Made by a program: the position numbers and the translations under genes. The notes under the pieces were generated by a model. That model was not told the origin of the DNA. It worked only from the letters and a program-made list of their open reading frames with translations, and did not search any database. From Archilochus colubris (Eukaryota; Chordata; Aves; Apodiformes; Trochilidae), in the NCBI GenBank assembly GCA_023079485.1, contig CM041085.1, positions 34,209,121-34,273,120 of the forward strand: DNA of 64,000 nucleotides. The letters run 5' to 3'. Below, in pieces: positions 1 through 12,200 of this stretch (its first letter is position 1; each line of letters begins with the position of its first letter).

Positions 1-258
1 TACTTATTGTGTTGATAACAATACAGTATAAAATAAATAACAAAATAAACAATAATAAGATGAAAGCAAAATTAGATGGTGTTGCATGGATTACAGCAAC
101 ATCACCTCAAGAGAAAGTAATCTTGAAAAGGAGCCACAGCAAAATGCACCTATGCTGAAGCTATTGCATTCAGTGACAAAAATGGACATTTTCCATGTTC
201 TCCATGCTTCTTGTGCCACCTGCCTTGGTTTTACTAAGCTGAAGACTATCATTCTTAC

Positions 259-438
259 CTCCAAAGTGTGGCATTTCCCCCGGATCCTATTGCACAGCAG
301 CTGGTAGTTCTCCAGCACAACATTCAGCTCGGTCACCAGATCCTGACCACTGGATGGCACCTTGGCTGCCAACATCTTGATGTTGTCTTTGAGTATCTTC
401 ACCCGCACCTCTTTCTGCAACACATCCTCCTTTGCTCT
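259..438 (-). CDS. UTRN: Utrophin exon 27 (spectrin repeat 8)
   Basis: This 180-bp exon has 60 codons in phase 0 and is the last exon in the window. It starts [20 protein letters not shown], continues [20 protein letters not shown] and ends [14 protein letters not shown]. It covers the B helix and much of the rest of spectrin-like repeat 8. It is one of the best-conserved exons, differing from mammals at only a few residues. The acceptor is TTGGGCAG and the donor GAG|GTAAGA. It is three bases shorter than dystrophin exon 27. The protein continues beyond the window. Confidence 0.97.
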
Positions 439-2669
439 CTGCCCAAAGAAATATGTTACATGGTCAGCCCTTAATTCCCAGATGGTCAGCTATTTGCTAC
501 TCAAACCAAAGAACAGCAGTTTAACCTTGAAATCGATGCTTCTAAAGTATTCTTGTATCTGAACACAACAAAACATGGCACTAAATTTCATGGAATTCAA
601 ATGACGTTAGTAAGCATTGAAAAACTCTATTCTGCTGAACATACAGGCATATTTACCATTTACTCTTTTAAAAATCCATGACTCAAAGCAAAAAAGATTA
701 AATTTCAATGCTATTTGTATGCTAACACACAGATTTGAAAATGAGACATGAATCAGAAGTAAAAAAAGGTTTGCTAAAAACAAACATATCAAGGAGGAAA
801 CAGTAGGGTCAATTTAAAGAAGTTATGAGTCACAAAGCTCAGTAACTATCTCTCAAAGTTATCCAGGAAAGGTGACGTAATTACCCCGGACACATGCAAC
901 TACAAAACTGGGACCTCACCCACAGCTTTTGGATGCACTAGAGGAACATGCAGAAATGGCAAACAGAGTAATTTTTCAGTCCAATTGCACTAAGAGATTG
1001 GTAACAAATACACAGGATCAGCTCAGTACAACACCCAATACACAGGCCTGGAAAAATCTTAGTTGTCAAGCTTTGTCCAAACCAGAATTCAGGAAGCAGG
1101 AATACAAATCACAAAGACCTATCTAAACCCATCTCTGTTGAAACAACTGGAAGGCTCCAGAAATAGAAACTGACCCATATCTCTCTTTCCAATTTGAAAG
1201 GACAGCTTTATAAAATTGAAGTATCTCTGCTATATTAAGCACTGCACTTGATGGTCAAATTTAGTACATGACAACATTGTTGTTGCACATATTGTTCAAG
1301 ATGTCTTCTAAATGTAAGGTAGTTTTAAAATGCCAATTAATGGGCAAAGAATGGAAAATCTGGGAAACACATTATATTATGGAGGGATTATAAAAAACCA
1401 CCCAGCCTTCTCTTAATCCTACTCCTTCGAGTGTCAGCAGGAGCTCCACTTGCTGTTGAAATGAGAGCAGAATTAGGAGAGCTCAAAAATTTTTCAAAAC
1501 TTTATGCAAAAATGCTTCTGGCCAAAACTGTTCCTTCCCAATCCTAAAAGTAGATCCAGCATAACATGCTCAGTGCAAATGCAAGAGGATATGTAAATGC
1601 TACAGCGAGTTTAATGACTCACTGACATACCTGCCAAATTTAAAAGTACAGAATAGAATCTGGATTTGACAAAGGTAAATGTGCTCAAAGTCTCTCTCAG
1701 ATTTACCAATGAAAAGAATGTTCTTTCTTTTCTTGGCATCAGGTTCTGTCAGACTATGTGATTGTAAATGGCTTCAAAGGACATGAACATATTAAAATGC
1801 TTGTTCAAGACAGCTTCATAAAGCTCCTTGAAAAAGAACAATTCAAAACTTGAAATAGATTTGTCAAAGCACTTGTAAGGGATAAAGAATCCCTTACTTT
1901 ATATTTCATTGAGTAACAGTGTAGTGGATACTCATTTAAATAATGTACATACAAGTCAAAACATTGAAGTCAGAACATGAAGATATGCCTCAACTCTCAA
2001 GATTTAAAAGCACAGAAATATTTACTGTGTACATCCATCCATTTACTTGTACATCCAAGAAAATTATCTATTCAACTGATAATTTGAGACAAAAATAGCT
2101 CCTTCCTCTCTGTTTTTTTTTTGGCCAGCAGCCTCAATTAGAGAAACAGCAACCAGCATCACTGTTTGCAACAGATGAGGAACAGAAGATAATCCCACAA
2201 CAGAACTGTTTTTAACTGCTTTTCTACATGTGGAGCTACTATATCAAGGGAACAAGAAACTGAAGCCCAACAGCTGGAAGAGTGAGTTTTCAAAACCACT
2301 AATTTAGACAGCTGTAGTATCATCTATTCTCTCTCTCTCTCTTTTTCTTTATCAAGTATTGTCTCTTGCAACACATGTCCATATTCTTAGTGTTTAATAT
2401 GCTATGTACATAGCAAACCTGGCTCCACAGCTGGGAAAGCTGCTATTCATTATGAAATCCCTACCACGTGGCCAAATAGAACATCTGCTTTTATACTTCA
2501 TGCTTTTAAAATATAAATTCCACAAAGCAAAGTCAGAAAATACCACTAATCTTGTCATAACCTGAGTTCCTTTTCACATAGATAATAATTCAACAAAAGG
2601 TCAACCCACAAAGCCATTAAATTCTGTTTATCTTTAAGCAGGTCTCTACAATGACCTGATATTCCTGAC
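439..2669 (-). other. UTRN intron 26
   Basis: AT-rich intron sequence without a recognisable element. A short (CT)7 run lies at 2329-2342. No open frame longer than about 65 codons carries any family signature. Confidence 0.85.
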
Positions 2670-2840
2670 CTTCATTTCTTCCACTGCACTCTCCAACTCT
2701 TCAGGGGACTTGTATTCAAAATCTTTCTCCAAATATTCTTCTTCAGCTTGGGTCATCCATTCTTGCATCTCTGCCAAATCCTTCTTCAGATTTACAGCTT
2801 TTTCCTGACTTTCAGACAGGCGATTTTTCTGACTAACGAT
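2670..2840 (-). CDS. UTRN: Utrophin exon 26 (repeat 7 end, repeat 8 start)
   Basis: This 171-bp exon has 57 codons in phase 0. [20 protein letters not shown] ends repeat 7. [20 protein letters not shown] then [17 protein letters not shown] is helix A of spectrin-like repeat 8, almost identical to mammals. The acceptor is TGCATTCTAG. The donor AAG|GTCAGG carries C at +3, a weak match. The length equals dystrophin exon 26. Confidence 0.96.
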
Positions 2841-3735
2841 CTAGAATGCAAGGTGGAGAAAGAAAGAGCAGTTTTGTTACTTAAATGTCCTTGTCTGTAT
2901 GAAAGAACAGGAGTCTTTGTTAAAACATTTTACTACCACAACATTTTCAGACCTTTTTAAAAGCAAGTCTTTTATTAATTACACATGAAGAAACTCATCA
3001 TCCCTTTCTAGCAGATCATCAGTATCTGTACTCAAGGAAAGAAGGAAAATAACCTTTTTCTTTCATTCATTACATGCAAAATGGCAACAATTTCTGAAAA
3101 AAGGCAGTGGAAAAAAAACCTCTTTAACATGTATCATATAGTTAGATATATCTTTATGCAGAGCACTAAAACACTCTTCAGGCTTTGCTTCTTCCCATAG
3201 CCTAAGAAATCTGGATTCTGATTCAGGAACCTTCAGCAATGTTCTCTTAACAGAAATCCTTGCCAGACATTGCAACTAAAGTATGTTTCTAGGGAGAGCA
3301 GAGAGCTTCCATCCAAAAGAAGAAACCAAACACAGACTGAAGTGGTAGCTTATCTATAAGCACTTATTTTCAAAGCTGTTTAGAAATACGCAGAAATTAC
3401 ACAGGGACTGAAGAATATTCCAGATTTTAAGCACAATAGAACTAAAAACTGAGTTCTCTCCCACCCACTCGACAAAGAGCAGCATAAGGTGAGGTGAACA
3501 AAGTAATTTTTAATTACAACCAATTAAACTGGAGGAAACTCGGTTCAAACACCCTGCACAGGTATCTCTTAAGTACTTGCATGTCTTAAGTATTCACTGA
3601 GAAGTTGGATTTCAGCCACTTTGACAGTGGAACCAGTAAAACATGCTTGCTCTACTGCCTCATCCCACCAATACCACCTAATTGCACAAACAGATGCAAT
3701 AACAAGCAAGCACTAGCAAGATACAGAGAACTCAC
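2841..3735 (-). other. UTRN intron 25
   Basis: This 895-bp intron shows no repeat element or other structure. Short open frames inside it look like chance. Confidence 0.85.
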
Positions 3736-3891
3736 CTGTTTGCTCAGTTTCTCCCATTGAGTTTGGCAGTCTACTAGTCTAGATTTTGCCCAAGTATTTA
3801 TGCCTGTGATAGGCTGAGCTCTCAGAGCAGACTCTATATCTTTCATCTCTTTCAGTGATGGTTCAGTCTTCTCCATTTCATTGACAAACAT
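3736..3891 (-). CDS. UTRN: Utrophin exon 25 (spectrin repeat 7)
   Basis: This 156-bp exon has 52 codons in phase 0. MFVNEMEKTEPSLKEMKDIE then SALRAQPITGINTWAKSRLV and DCQTQWEKLSKQ cover helices B and C of spectrin-like repeat 7. The initial M is internal, not a start codon, because the preceding exon joins in frame. The acceptor is TATTCAG and the donor CAG|GTGAGT. The length equals dystrophin exon 25. Confidence 0.96.
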
Positions 3892-4721
3892 CTGAATACA
3901 GAGAAAATTAATGTTCTTCCCTAATGGGCTATTACATTAATTTATAAGATAACAATAATTTTGTAATTTGTAATTATCCTAGAGAAACTTTGATAAAACA
4001 GCAAACTGATGCTGTGTTCAATATCAGACTGTTCAAAAAAATCCTTCCGTTGCCTAAAACATCATAACTACGAAAATAAAAACCAAAATATATCTTGCCA
4101 TATACATTTCAAACATTCTCACATGTCAACACTGGAACAATACAAGTCTGAAAATGATGTGCACTATGTACCCTGATGTTTCAGGCATACCTCACTCACA
4201 TTCTTCTCTTGAAAAAAAACATTTGAAGGTACACTGTAATCACTTGCTATAAGATGAAATTCTACCCTATTTGTGATCATTAAGTGCTACTAGCTAGGAA
4301 GAAATCTTATTTGTAAGACATCTTATGTGTAAGACATGTACAGCTCCTAAACCCTTGAAATTTCCTAAGTTACTTCCTTGTTATTTTTATTGTACTTGGA
4401 AGTTTAATGCAGAATACACTTTTCACTCACAGATTCGATTCCCTATTCACATAACTAGGAGAAACACATAAACATTTTTATAGGAATGAATGTCAACATT
4501 TAGATGTGTACTTGTAAATGAAGAAGACCTATGAAAAGTATGTGTTATGGCTACATACAAGGAACCAAATAGAACAAGTCCTGAAGAAATACAAGACAAT
4601 TTTTCTGTCAGGTATTATGGAACATGCCATTGACAATATTTTAATAATAGAAGCAGAATATTAAAGAAGAGATGCTAGTCAATATTTACTTTGTAAGATT
4701 CCCTAAAAGGGCAAAACTCAC
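3892..4721 (-). other. UTRN intron 24
   Basis: This 830-bp AT-rich intron has one short direct repeat near 4308-4339 (CTTATTTGTAAGACAT, then a one-base variant). Nothing else is visible. Confidence 0.85.
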
Positions 4722-4835
4722 TGTGCATTGGTCAAGCTGCCTTTGAAGTCCTTCAGGATCTCCTTGAACAGTTTTTTCTGTCAACAACAAGTCTTTAACA
4801 CCATCCATCCACTTCTGAACAACTTTTGAGTCAGC
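4722..4835 (-). CDS. UTRN: Utrophin exon 24 (spectrin repeat 7 start)
   Basis: This 114-bp exon has 38 codons in phase 0: [20 protein letters not shown] then [18 protein letters not shown]. It is helix A of spectrin-like repeat 7, with W in [19 protein letters not shown] is identical to the mammalian wording. The acceptor is TTGATATAG and the donor ACA|GTGAGT. The length equals dystrophin exon 24. Confidence 0.96.
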
Positions 4836-7800
4836 CTATATCAAACATAATAACCAAGAGTTGGTACAATGCCATGATCAAGACAGCATGATTGTTGCAT
4901 CTCAAAAAAATCTACCAGTGTCAAAAGAATATTCCACAAGCTGCTACCATTGCTCTGGATTTGAATCAGACCACCTTAAGTTTTTTTAGGATCTAGTAAG
5001 GTGGCAAGCACAGCTTCAAGAAGTATGTGGTCACGCTTCACATGAGGTACCCTGGCTGAAGGATGGCAATAGTGTTTTCCTGATAACAGAAAAAAATATA
5101 TAACAGCATCCACCAAGATACCCATCACGAGATATATAGCACCCCAAGGAAAAAAGAGGGTTCTGTAGGAATATATGTGGTAGGAAGAGGAAGGAGTAAT
5201 GCTAAACATACTTGACAGGTAGACAATATGCTAGGAAACCCATTTGCTTTACAGAGAAACACAAGCATAAAAGGAAGATGCCACAGAGGATTGGACTAAT
5301 TACTAAAAAAAAATCCTAGCTGCCTGAGGCCCATAGCAGCAGAATAAATACACAATTGTACAGTCACCTAACCTATACATTTGGGCCCATATACTGTAGT
5401 GAGGCTGGTGGGAAGGGAGATAGGAGGGTTGTTATCTCTCTTCCATGAAACTGTCAAACAAAATTATAAACAAAACCACCAGACTTAAAACAGGTAAAAA
5501 GCTTTTCCTGTCCTGTATCAACTAAGTTATGTGACTGCCATTTTTTTATAACATAGTTGGCCTTTTTTTTAATTGACATTATTTTACTGTTTGGTTGGGT
5601 TTTTCAATAAATGGGGTTTTTTTAATAATATTCTGACACAACTGTCATCACAAAGCATGACTATTAAGAAGCAACCTTCACCTTCTATTCTGCACATCAC
5701 TAAGGAGGAAAGCAGACTATTTCTTTAAAAAACTTAGTGACAAGTCTTTCAAGATCAATACCTTACACACTGCTTCTCAAAAAACCAAAAAGTCTACACT
5801 AATCAAAATCCACTAGACTAAGATTTAGGTCAACAGTACCACTAGAGGTCAAAATTAGACAATTTTTTATTAGTTTTCCATTTGGGGGAATTTTCTAACA
5901 CTCATTAGCCTGAAAAAAATTTGCCAAAAAGCAGACCCCAGGACACTTAACAGTAAACCACAGCTTAATGTAAAATAAAAAAAAATACTACTAATAATAC
6001 ATATCTATAAAAGCTGACATTTGACAAAGCATACGTGATTTAGCTTGCTTACAGTAAGCTACTTACATAAATAATTGAAGTGAACTAAATGGGATTGCTC
6101 ACAAAGTTAAACACACATTTAAATAACTTGCTGAATCACAAGACAAGTCTAAAAACGTTCAGTGAAGTTATAGCTGCAGTCCAGGTAAATGGTAATAGTG
6201 GTCAAACATCCAGTGTGGGTTGTAAATGTAAAAGGGCCCACACACAATGTTTAGGCATGAACTAAAACAACAGATCCATTTCTAAAATTTATGCCAGGCA
6301 AGCAAACAGATCAAATGTGCTGAATTTTAACCTGTTCAGACTTAGAAAAAACACATGGTATACAGTCATGTAAGTAAACTTAAAAGAACTGAAGGTGATA
6401 CATAATCCTAGACATAGCAAGCCAAGCATTATTAGATGTACGATAACAGAATGCAAAGACAAGAAAATTTGTTCTAGAAAAATACTACATGCAAAACTGG
6501 TAAAATGAGCCTTCTCTGCTTTTCCCTTCACATGAGTATTACAGACAGTCACATAGTAAAACACGTTTCATGTCACTAATGCATGGATTGTCAGCTTGGG
6601 GGAGCCTCTGTCACATCAGAGATCACAGAACCACCAGCCGAGCACAGCAGGATCCACAGGCAGATCTGCCACTGAATTGCTCAAACTAAAAAGGACAATT
6701 TTAAGCACTGCGTAGCTATTTGCTCACTGTTAAAGTGACACCACATACATTCAGTATCTCCTAGAAGAAACTAAGAAGAATGCACTTTGGGGAAATGCAA
6801 GGAATTTTTTTTGTTTTTTGTTTTTAAAAAACAACAAACCTTAAAAATAATCAATACCTTTGTGTAGTTGCACATGACCTCATGTCTTGCACATGACCCC
6901 AAGGCTTGCCATTGACTTACTCCTTTATTTTAATTTTCTCCTTTAATTTTTTTTCCTTTACAAGCCAGACACTTTATGTCCTCTCTTAACTGAGGAGATA
7001 CTGCCCAGCCATTCTCTAAACTAATTTTGTGTCTTTGGTGTCACATCTCTAGTACTGACCCCATTCCACATCATGCTCACACAGGTGAGCATTTAAGATC
7101 TTAGAGCCACTGTTTACCCAGTTAAGTCCATGATTAGGAAAGCAGGTACAAGTACAGACCCCCTCAACTGAACATTATTCAAGTGCAGCAAAAGTTTTGA
7201 ATTTACAAGTGAAGGGAGGAAAAAAAAGTTATGAGGTAAGTAGGTCTTGTTTTGTGCAGCTACAGATAATCAAGGCAACTGGAAAGCTGCAATAAATTGA
7301 AGAACTGATAAAAAGCTGTTGCACAAAGGATCCTGAGGTACACTTACATGCAGAATATTTATTCTGTCATACTAAATAAGTATAAACACAAAGAGGCAAG
7401 AGAATAAGAAACTCTGGCATATTGCACATTTAGGTCAAAGTCAGTAGAAGAGTTGAGGAGGAGGTTGCTGCTAGAAAATTATCACCAGGGAGTCAGCTAA
7501 GCCTTAGTTTAATCTCTTTTAGGGTCCTGTACTAGGCAGTACACTATGGGTAGCCAGCTCCTGCTGCACCAGCAGCACCAGCACCTCCACAGCTCCACAT
7601 GATCCCAAAGGTTGCTGCAAGTAGCTACAGAGAATGAATTTGAAAGAACGAGACTCAAAGCAGAAACTCTTTCAAATATAGGTGCCTAAGTTCATATATT
7701 TCTTAACATAATCAGGAAATGTCTACTCCAGGACCCTTTATATCTTTATGCTTCAGGTAACATAGACTAATAATATTACACAAAAGTGTTCTATGAAAGA

Positions 7801-8750
7801 AATACACATCTTTCCTCTGAAAATCTACAATTCCTTCTCCTATTCACAGGCTGGTTTATGGCTTCCATTCACAAGGTCACTCGCCTACACTGTACTACCA
7901 TACCTATGCTATTGATACACGTTCCACACATGCTGCTAAGAGGAGTTCAAGTCCTGAAACAAATAATTAGTGAGTAACCCTTTATGAACACAGGAAAATT
8001 TCTCCCTCCAGCCTCTTTCCTCCCCCACAGAGGCAAAACTTTTCAGGGGAGCATATATGTGCACATAGAGTTACAATCTGTTACTATGATTTCTTCCAGA
8101 TTTGCAGCTTTGAAAACAAAAAGGAACAGGGGGGACAGAGGGGAAGAAAATTTAAAAAGACTTGAGGCTTTTACTAGTTCTGATCCAGAATTGGTAACCA
8201 CTTGTCCAGCTTTCACTGTATCATCATGCAAGTCAATTACCTGGCCTAATATAAATTTCAAACACACGTCTATACTTGAATTGTTACACCTGGATTGAAT
8301 TAAAACAAAACACAAACCAAACACAAAAAGCTTGAATCGTTTATCAAATGAAGGAATAATTTTCTGCTTCAGAGGGAAGGGAAAGAGACTAAAAGAAACT
8401 TTGGGGAAAAGTGATGGTATACACGCATGCCACCAGCGTTCTGAAAAGGGTGCATGCAGCAAGTTGCTTATGTTTATAAATTATTAGATACCCATAGTCT
8501 GTTAAATGAAAAATAATGTAAGTAATTCCACAATTTATAATTGTTTAATGTATGTGAAAATACTTCTGTTAGCTAAGGAACATAGTGTCTTCATCCCAAG
8601 AGACAGAGAATCTCTAAAAGCACCTTCTTGCTTTTTGAAGTTTAAAACAATATGAAAATGAAAATATGAAGCTCAGAGTCTAGTTAAACACTACCATATT
8701 AAAAAAAAAAAAGAGAGTTCTGTAACAAAAAAAAAAATCCTTTTATTTAC
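4836..8750 (-). other. UTRN intron 23
   Basis: This 3.9-kb AT-rich intron has T-rich patches (about 5540-5630 and 6805-6835) and a small direct repeat of TTGCACATGACC near 6867-6900. There is a short CAGCAC-type patch near 7565-7595. I recognise no mobile element. Open frames at 8043-8462 on the minus strand and 7984-8298 on the plus strand overlap each other and resemble no family. Confidence 0.8.
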
Positions 8751-8963
8751 CTCAAATATTTTCAACTTGGATGTAATTTCCTCCAGTAGTTTAACATCTT
8801 TGGCAATCTGGAGCTTTAACTTGTCCCAATGTCCCTGCACATGCTTGAACTCTTGAGTGTAGACCTTTTTTATATCAGAAGAAGCATGTTTCTCCAAAGT
8901 CTTTGTTTCTTCAGCAAGCTTATCTAACGTGGGCTTCTGGGTTTCCAGTGTCTCACAGATAGT
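8751..8963 (-). CDS. UTRN: Utrophin exon 23 (spectrin repeat 6)
   Basis: This 213-bp exon has 71 codons in phase 0. TICETLETQKPTLDKLAEET then KTLEKHASSDIKKVYTQEFK is helix B of repeat 6. HVQGHWDKLKLQIAKDVKLL then EEITSKLKIFE is helix C, with W in GHWDKLKLQI. The acceptor is CCTTGTAG and the donor GAG|GTAAAT. The length equals dystrophin exon 23. The donor is followed closely by poly-T runs on the sense strand. Confidence 0.96.
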
Positions 8964-9331
8964 CTACAAGGAATTAATAAATAAATAATAAATAAACAAA
9001 TAGAAATTTCTACTTCCAGTGTTAGCCATACAGAAGGTACACACTTAAATACAAGTCCAAGTACGCCGAATGTTTTATTGTGCAGAGAAGAGATTCAGTG
9101 CAGAGTGATATTCCAGTTACTGCAGTTGTTGCAGAGATGTTCAAACAACTTCGTAGACCACGAAACCTTTTGCTGGTCTACAAGTGCAGTAGCAAAGACA
9201 TAGAACAGGCTGTAAAGCCTGGCCATATACCTGAGCACACCCAGGCACCGATGTCCCTCCTGTGCCGGTGTGGTATTAGCACTCAAGTTAGCAAACCAAT
9301 GGCTACAGTACACTGCAGTCACAGAAAAAAC

Positions 9332-9364
9332 AGCATTTTTTCCCTTTGAAAAGAAATCTGGAGG
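9332..9364 (+). repeat. Dispersed 33-bp motif, copy 1
   Basis: It matches 10,837-10,869 at 31 of 33 positions. The core CCCTTTGAAAAG and ATCTGGAGG are identical. The flanks are unrelated. Confidence 0.7.
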
Positions 9365-10836
9365 ACATACCAGGAACTCCGTTTTTCCATTTCCTCCACA
9401 AACACATTGGTTTTGTGGTTTTGTTTTTTTTTTTTTTTTAAATAACAATAAAAAGCCCACAGAAACAAGCTGAGTGTGTCCTTCCAAGTATTGTAAAGTA
9501 AAATTACTCCAAAATCCAGCTGTAATGAAAACTCTGGACACTTGGGTTTTGAAAGCTACTCTCTTCCAGATGAAATATAGGGAGGACACAAGCTGAATAT
9601 ATTTACTATAGTATTGCTGATATGAAGCATCACTTGTGCTGAAATAGCATTTCCAAATATTAAGCAAAAACAGCTAAAGGTATAAACCAAGACATGAAAA
9701 AATTACACTACTTCATTAAACTGGTCATTTTGGTTATCCTGCTTAAACTTTAAGAAAGAAGCAGGGAATCAACACATGAAAGCATTACTAATTTCATTAA
9801 TTTAACTTTGCTACTATACGTATTTGTGGAATGTGTGAACATATCTTTTACAGTATTTTACTGAGGAAGAACCTTCTTTACAATATATTTAGTTTGAAAT
9901 TAATTTTTTGTTTTACTTTGTATTTATTGGAAAGAAACAGGATAAAGTGTACCATTTCCTCTAAACAGATAGGTAGGAGATGGGACTGGGAAGAGAAATG
10001 TACATTTCTGCAAACAAGATCTTTCTGCAAGGGGCTACAAATGGAGTCAATCCCTGGCTTGGGTGATTGCCTCAAGTGTTAATCAGCACCAACTACAGTG
10101 CAGAAGAAGGAGCTGAACAATCCCAGATTGTCTGCATCTTGTTCCCATTTTCCGTCACACTCCTTAAAGCTCCCACACTGGCATAGTAGGTCCTTTCAGG
10201 TTATTTAGTCTCTGACAGAAAGGAGAAAGTAAAGATTTGGGGAGAGGAAGGGAAAGACAAGCCTCCAAAGACTTAAATACCATTGCAATTCAGACAGAAT
10301 ATGGACCAGAAAAATCTTTGCCAACTTTAAACAATACAGAAGCAATATTAAGAGAAAACCTGGAGAACTGAAAACATTTTTTAATTTGCTGATTTAAAAA
10401 AACCTGAACACTAACACCCCTGATTACTGGGCTTTTAAAACTATGCTTTTTATGACTTTGCTCAATAGAGCATGATATAAAAACAAACACAGCCATCCCT
10501 CTCACCCAGCACCTAGAATTAAAGACTCCTCCAGAGTCACCCATAGCTCTTTTATGCCACCACACAGGGAAATATACATGGTTCAGAATAAAGCATGATT
10601 CCACAAAAGCAGTGGAGGAGGCAGGGAAGTCCTTAACTGTCTTTTTTTGAGAAAAAAAAAAAACACATCAGTACTGGAGACGTATGCTTCTCTCCCATCT
10701 CTCCAGCCCTGCTCCAGCAATTGATTATTTTACATAGCAACTGTCATGCATACCTTTTCCCCTCCTTTATAGTTTTATAATAGGAATCAAAATACCATTT
10801 TCTGCTGGACAAAATTTGTGTATTAATAACCTTTCA

Positions 10837-10869
10837 AGCATTGTTTCCCTTTGAAAAGCAATCTGGAGG
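10837..10869 (+). repeat. Dispersed 33-bp motif, copy 2
   Basis: This is the second copy of the 9332-9364 motif, in the same orientation, at the left edge of the GC-rich island. Confidence 0.7.
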
Positions 10870-10889
10870 CCAGAGGAGTACAGTTACCC

Positions 10890-11600
10890 ACTCACAGCAG
10901 CTTTAGTAATGATGAAACAGGATGGACTTGTTGAACATCAGAGACAGCTTAAGCAGGCAGGCACCCCACATCTGGGGAGGCTGTACCCAGTACCTGGAGG
11001 GGAAAACTACAAACCTGCACACCACATCCTCACTTGGAGGGCAGAGGTAGGGTCAGAGAGCACAGACTGCCCCAGGGGAAGGACATGGTCCCACCAGGAC
11101 AGCAAAGCCCAACCCAAGCAGGGGCATGGCTGCCAGGCAGCTATGAAAGGCAACTCCCAAAGGATCCCTCCTTTGGAAGGGAAGGGCAGGAAACCACTAC
11201 TGGCTTTACTCAAAATGACACCCAGCAGTGAAGGAGCAGACCTTGGCTCAAACCTGATCCAACCAAGTTCCAAGGGGGATGCTCCTGCAGCCCTGACACC
11301 CGTTCTGGGGTTCCTTGACACAAGAGACATGGGCAGAGCGGAGAGCACTTGGAGAGGCCACCAAGGTGATCTGAGGTGCTGGAGCACTCCTGAGAACATC
11401 ACTCAGAGCCTCCTCTTCTCTCAGCCTTCTCTAAGCTCTCTTGGACTCATGCTCCTGGCCCAAGCAGCAAGAGAAGCTGTGAAGCCTGAAGGCTTGGAAA
11501 TACACAACCCTTGCCCAGACACATCGCCCAGCAGCCTGTGGTGACCCAGCTATCACAAGCATCACCCAGAAGCTGCGTCCACACGCAGCTCCCTGATCCC
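10890..11600. other. GC-rich island with overlapping open frames in intron 22
   Basis: Composition changes sharply from AT-rich intron to GC-rich sequence. The plus strand is open for 211 codons (10,909-11,544) and the minus strand for 131 codons (11,007-11,402) over the same bases. Neither product shows a domain or family I know, and both are rich in P, S, G and Q as expected from GC-rich chance frames. It may be an unrecognised repeat (for example an old LTR) or a regulatory island. Confidence 0.6.
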
Positions 11601-11712
11601 CTTCCCTCTAGGTAATGTTTTAATTACTTTGCTGAAAACAAGGCAGGAGAAAGGAGGATGACAGTGGCTGAACAAGCGAATTCTTCACTTCAGTGCAAAG
11701 ACTGAGAGTTAC

Positions 11713-11858
11713 CTTTGCCTTCTGCAGGGCCTTCTCAACTTTACTGGGGTCACTCAGACCACTGGTGATGGGCTGCTGCCTGCACTCCAGCTCCCTCAGC
11801 GTCTCCTTCAGCTGCTGCAGGGCGCCCATGTAGTCGGGGCTTGGCTGGCTTTCTGTCT
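11713..11858 (-). CDS. UTRN: Utrophin exon 22 (spectrin repeat 6 start)
   Basis: This 146-bp exon completes the glutamate codon and adds 48 codons in phase 0: TESQPSPDYMGALQQLKETL, RELECRQQPITSGLSDPSKV, EKALQKAK. It forms the start of spectrin-like repeat 6, and DPSKVEKALQKAK aligns with the human DLAKVEKALQEKK. The acceptor is CCATTCTAG and the donor AAG|GTAACT. The length equals dystrophin exon 22. It is clearly more GC-rich than its neighbours and lies about 150 bp from the GC-rich island of intron 22. Confidence 0.95.
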
Positions 11859-12200
11859 CTAGAATGGTTAAAAAGAGTAATGGAGCAAAATAAAAAAAGC
11901 AGACACCAGACCCAAATTATGAGAGATGTAAGCATAATAAGAGTCACCAACTACAATAAAAAGGGTAGAATGGCAACCCCTGTAAATACAGTTTAAAAAC
12001 TTAATGTCATTTTTGGAATTTTCTTATGCGCCTAAGCACCTAAATCTCTTGGGGTGAGTGGGGTGGAGTAATCATTAGTACTTGGACTTATGCACATATA
12101 TATGTGCATATATATATGCAAAACATACACAAAATATGTATTATGGTAGTAGTAAGGGTTTGGGTGGGGTTTTTCATTTTTTCATATATACACAGACTTG

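Larger units (their letters stand above)
8964..11712 (-). other. UTRN intron 22
   Basis: This 2.7-kb intron has two unlike halves. Its part near exon 23 is AT-rich with a T run at 9425-9439. Its part near exon 22 holds a GC-rich island (about 10,890-11,600). A 33-base motif occurs twice in direct orientation (9332-9364 and 10,837-10,869). Confidence 0.85.

Noticed and set aside
8043..8462. 139-codon minus-strand open frame in intron 23
   Set aside because: It is overlapped by an open plus frame, rich in F, L and S as expected from AT-rich sequence, and has no family signature.
9095..9667. 190-codon minus-strand open frame in intron 22
   Set aside because: It runs through a poly-T tract read as a lysine run, has no recognisable domain and no splice or start context.
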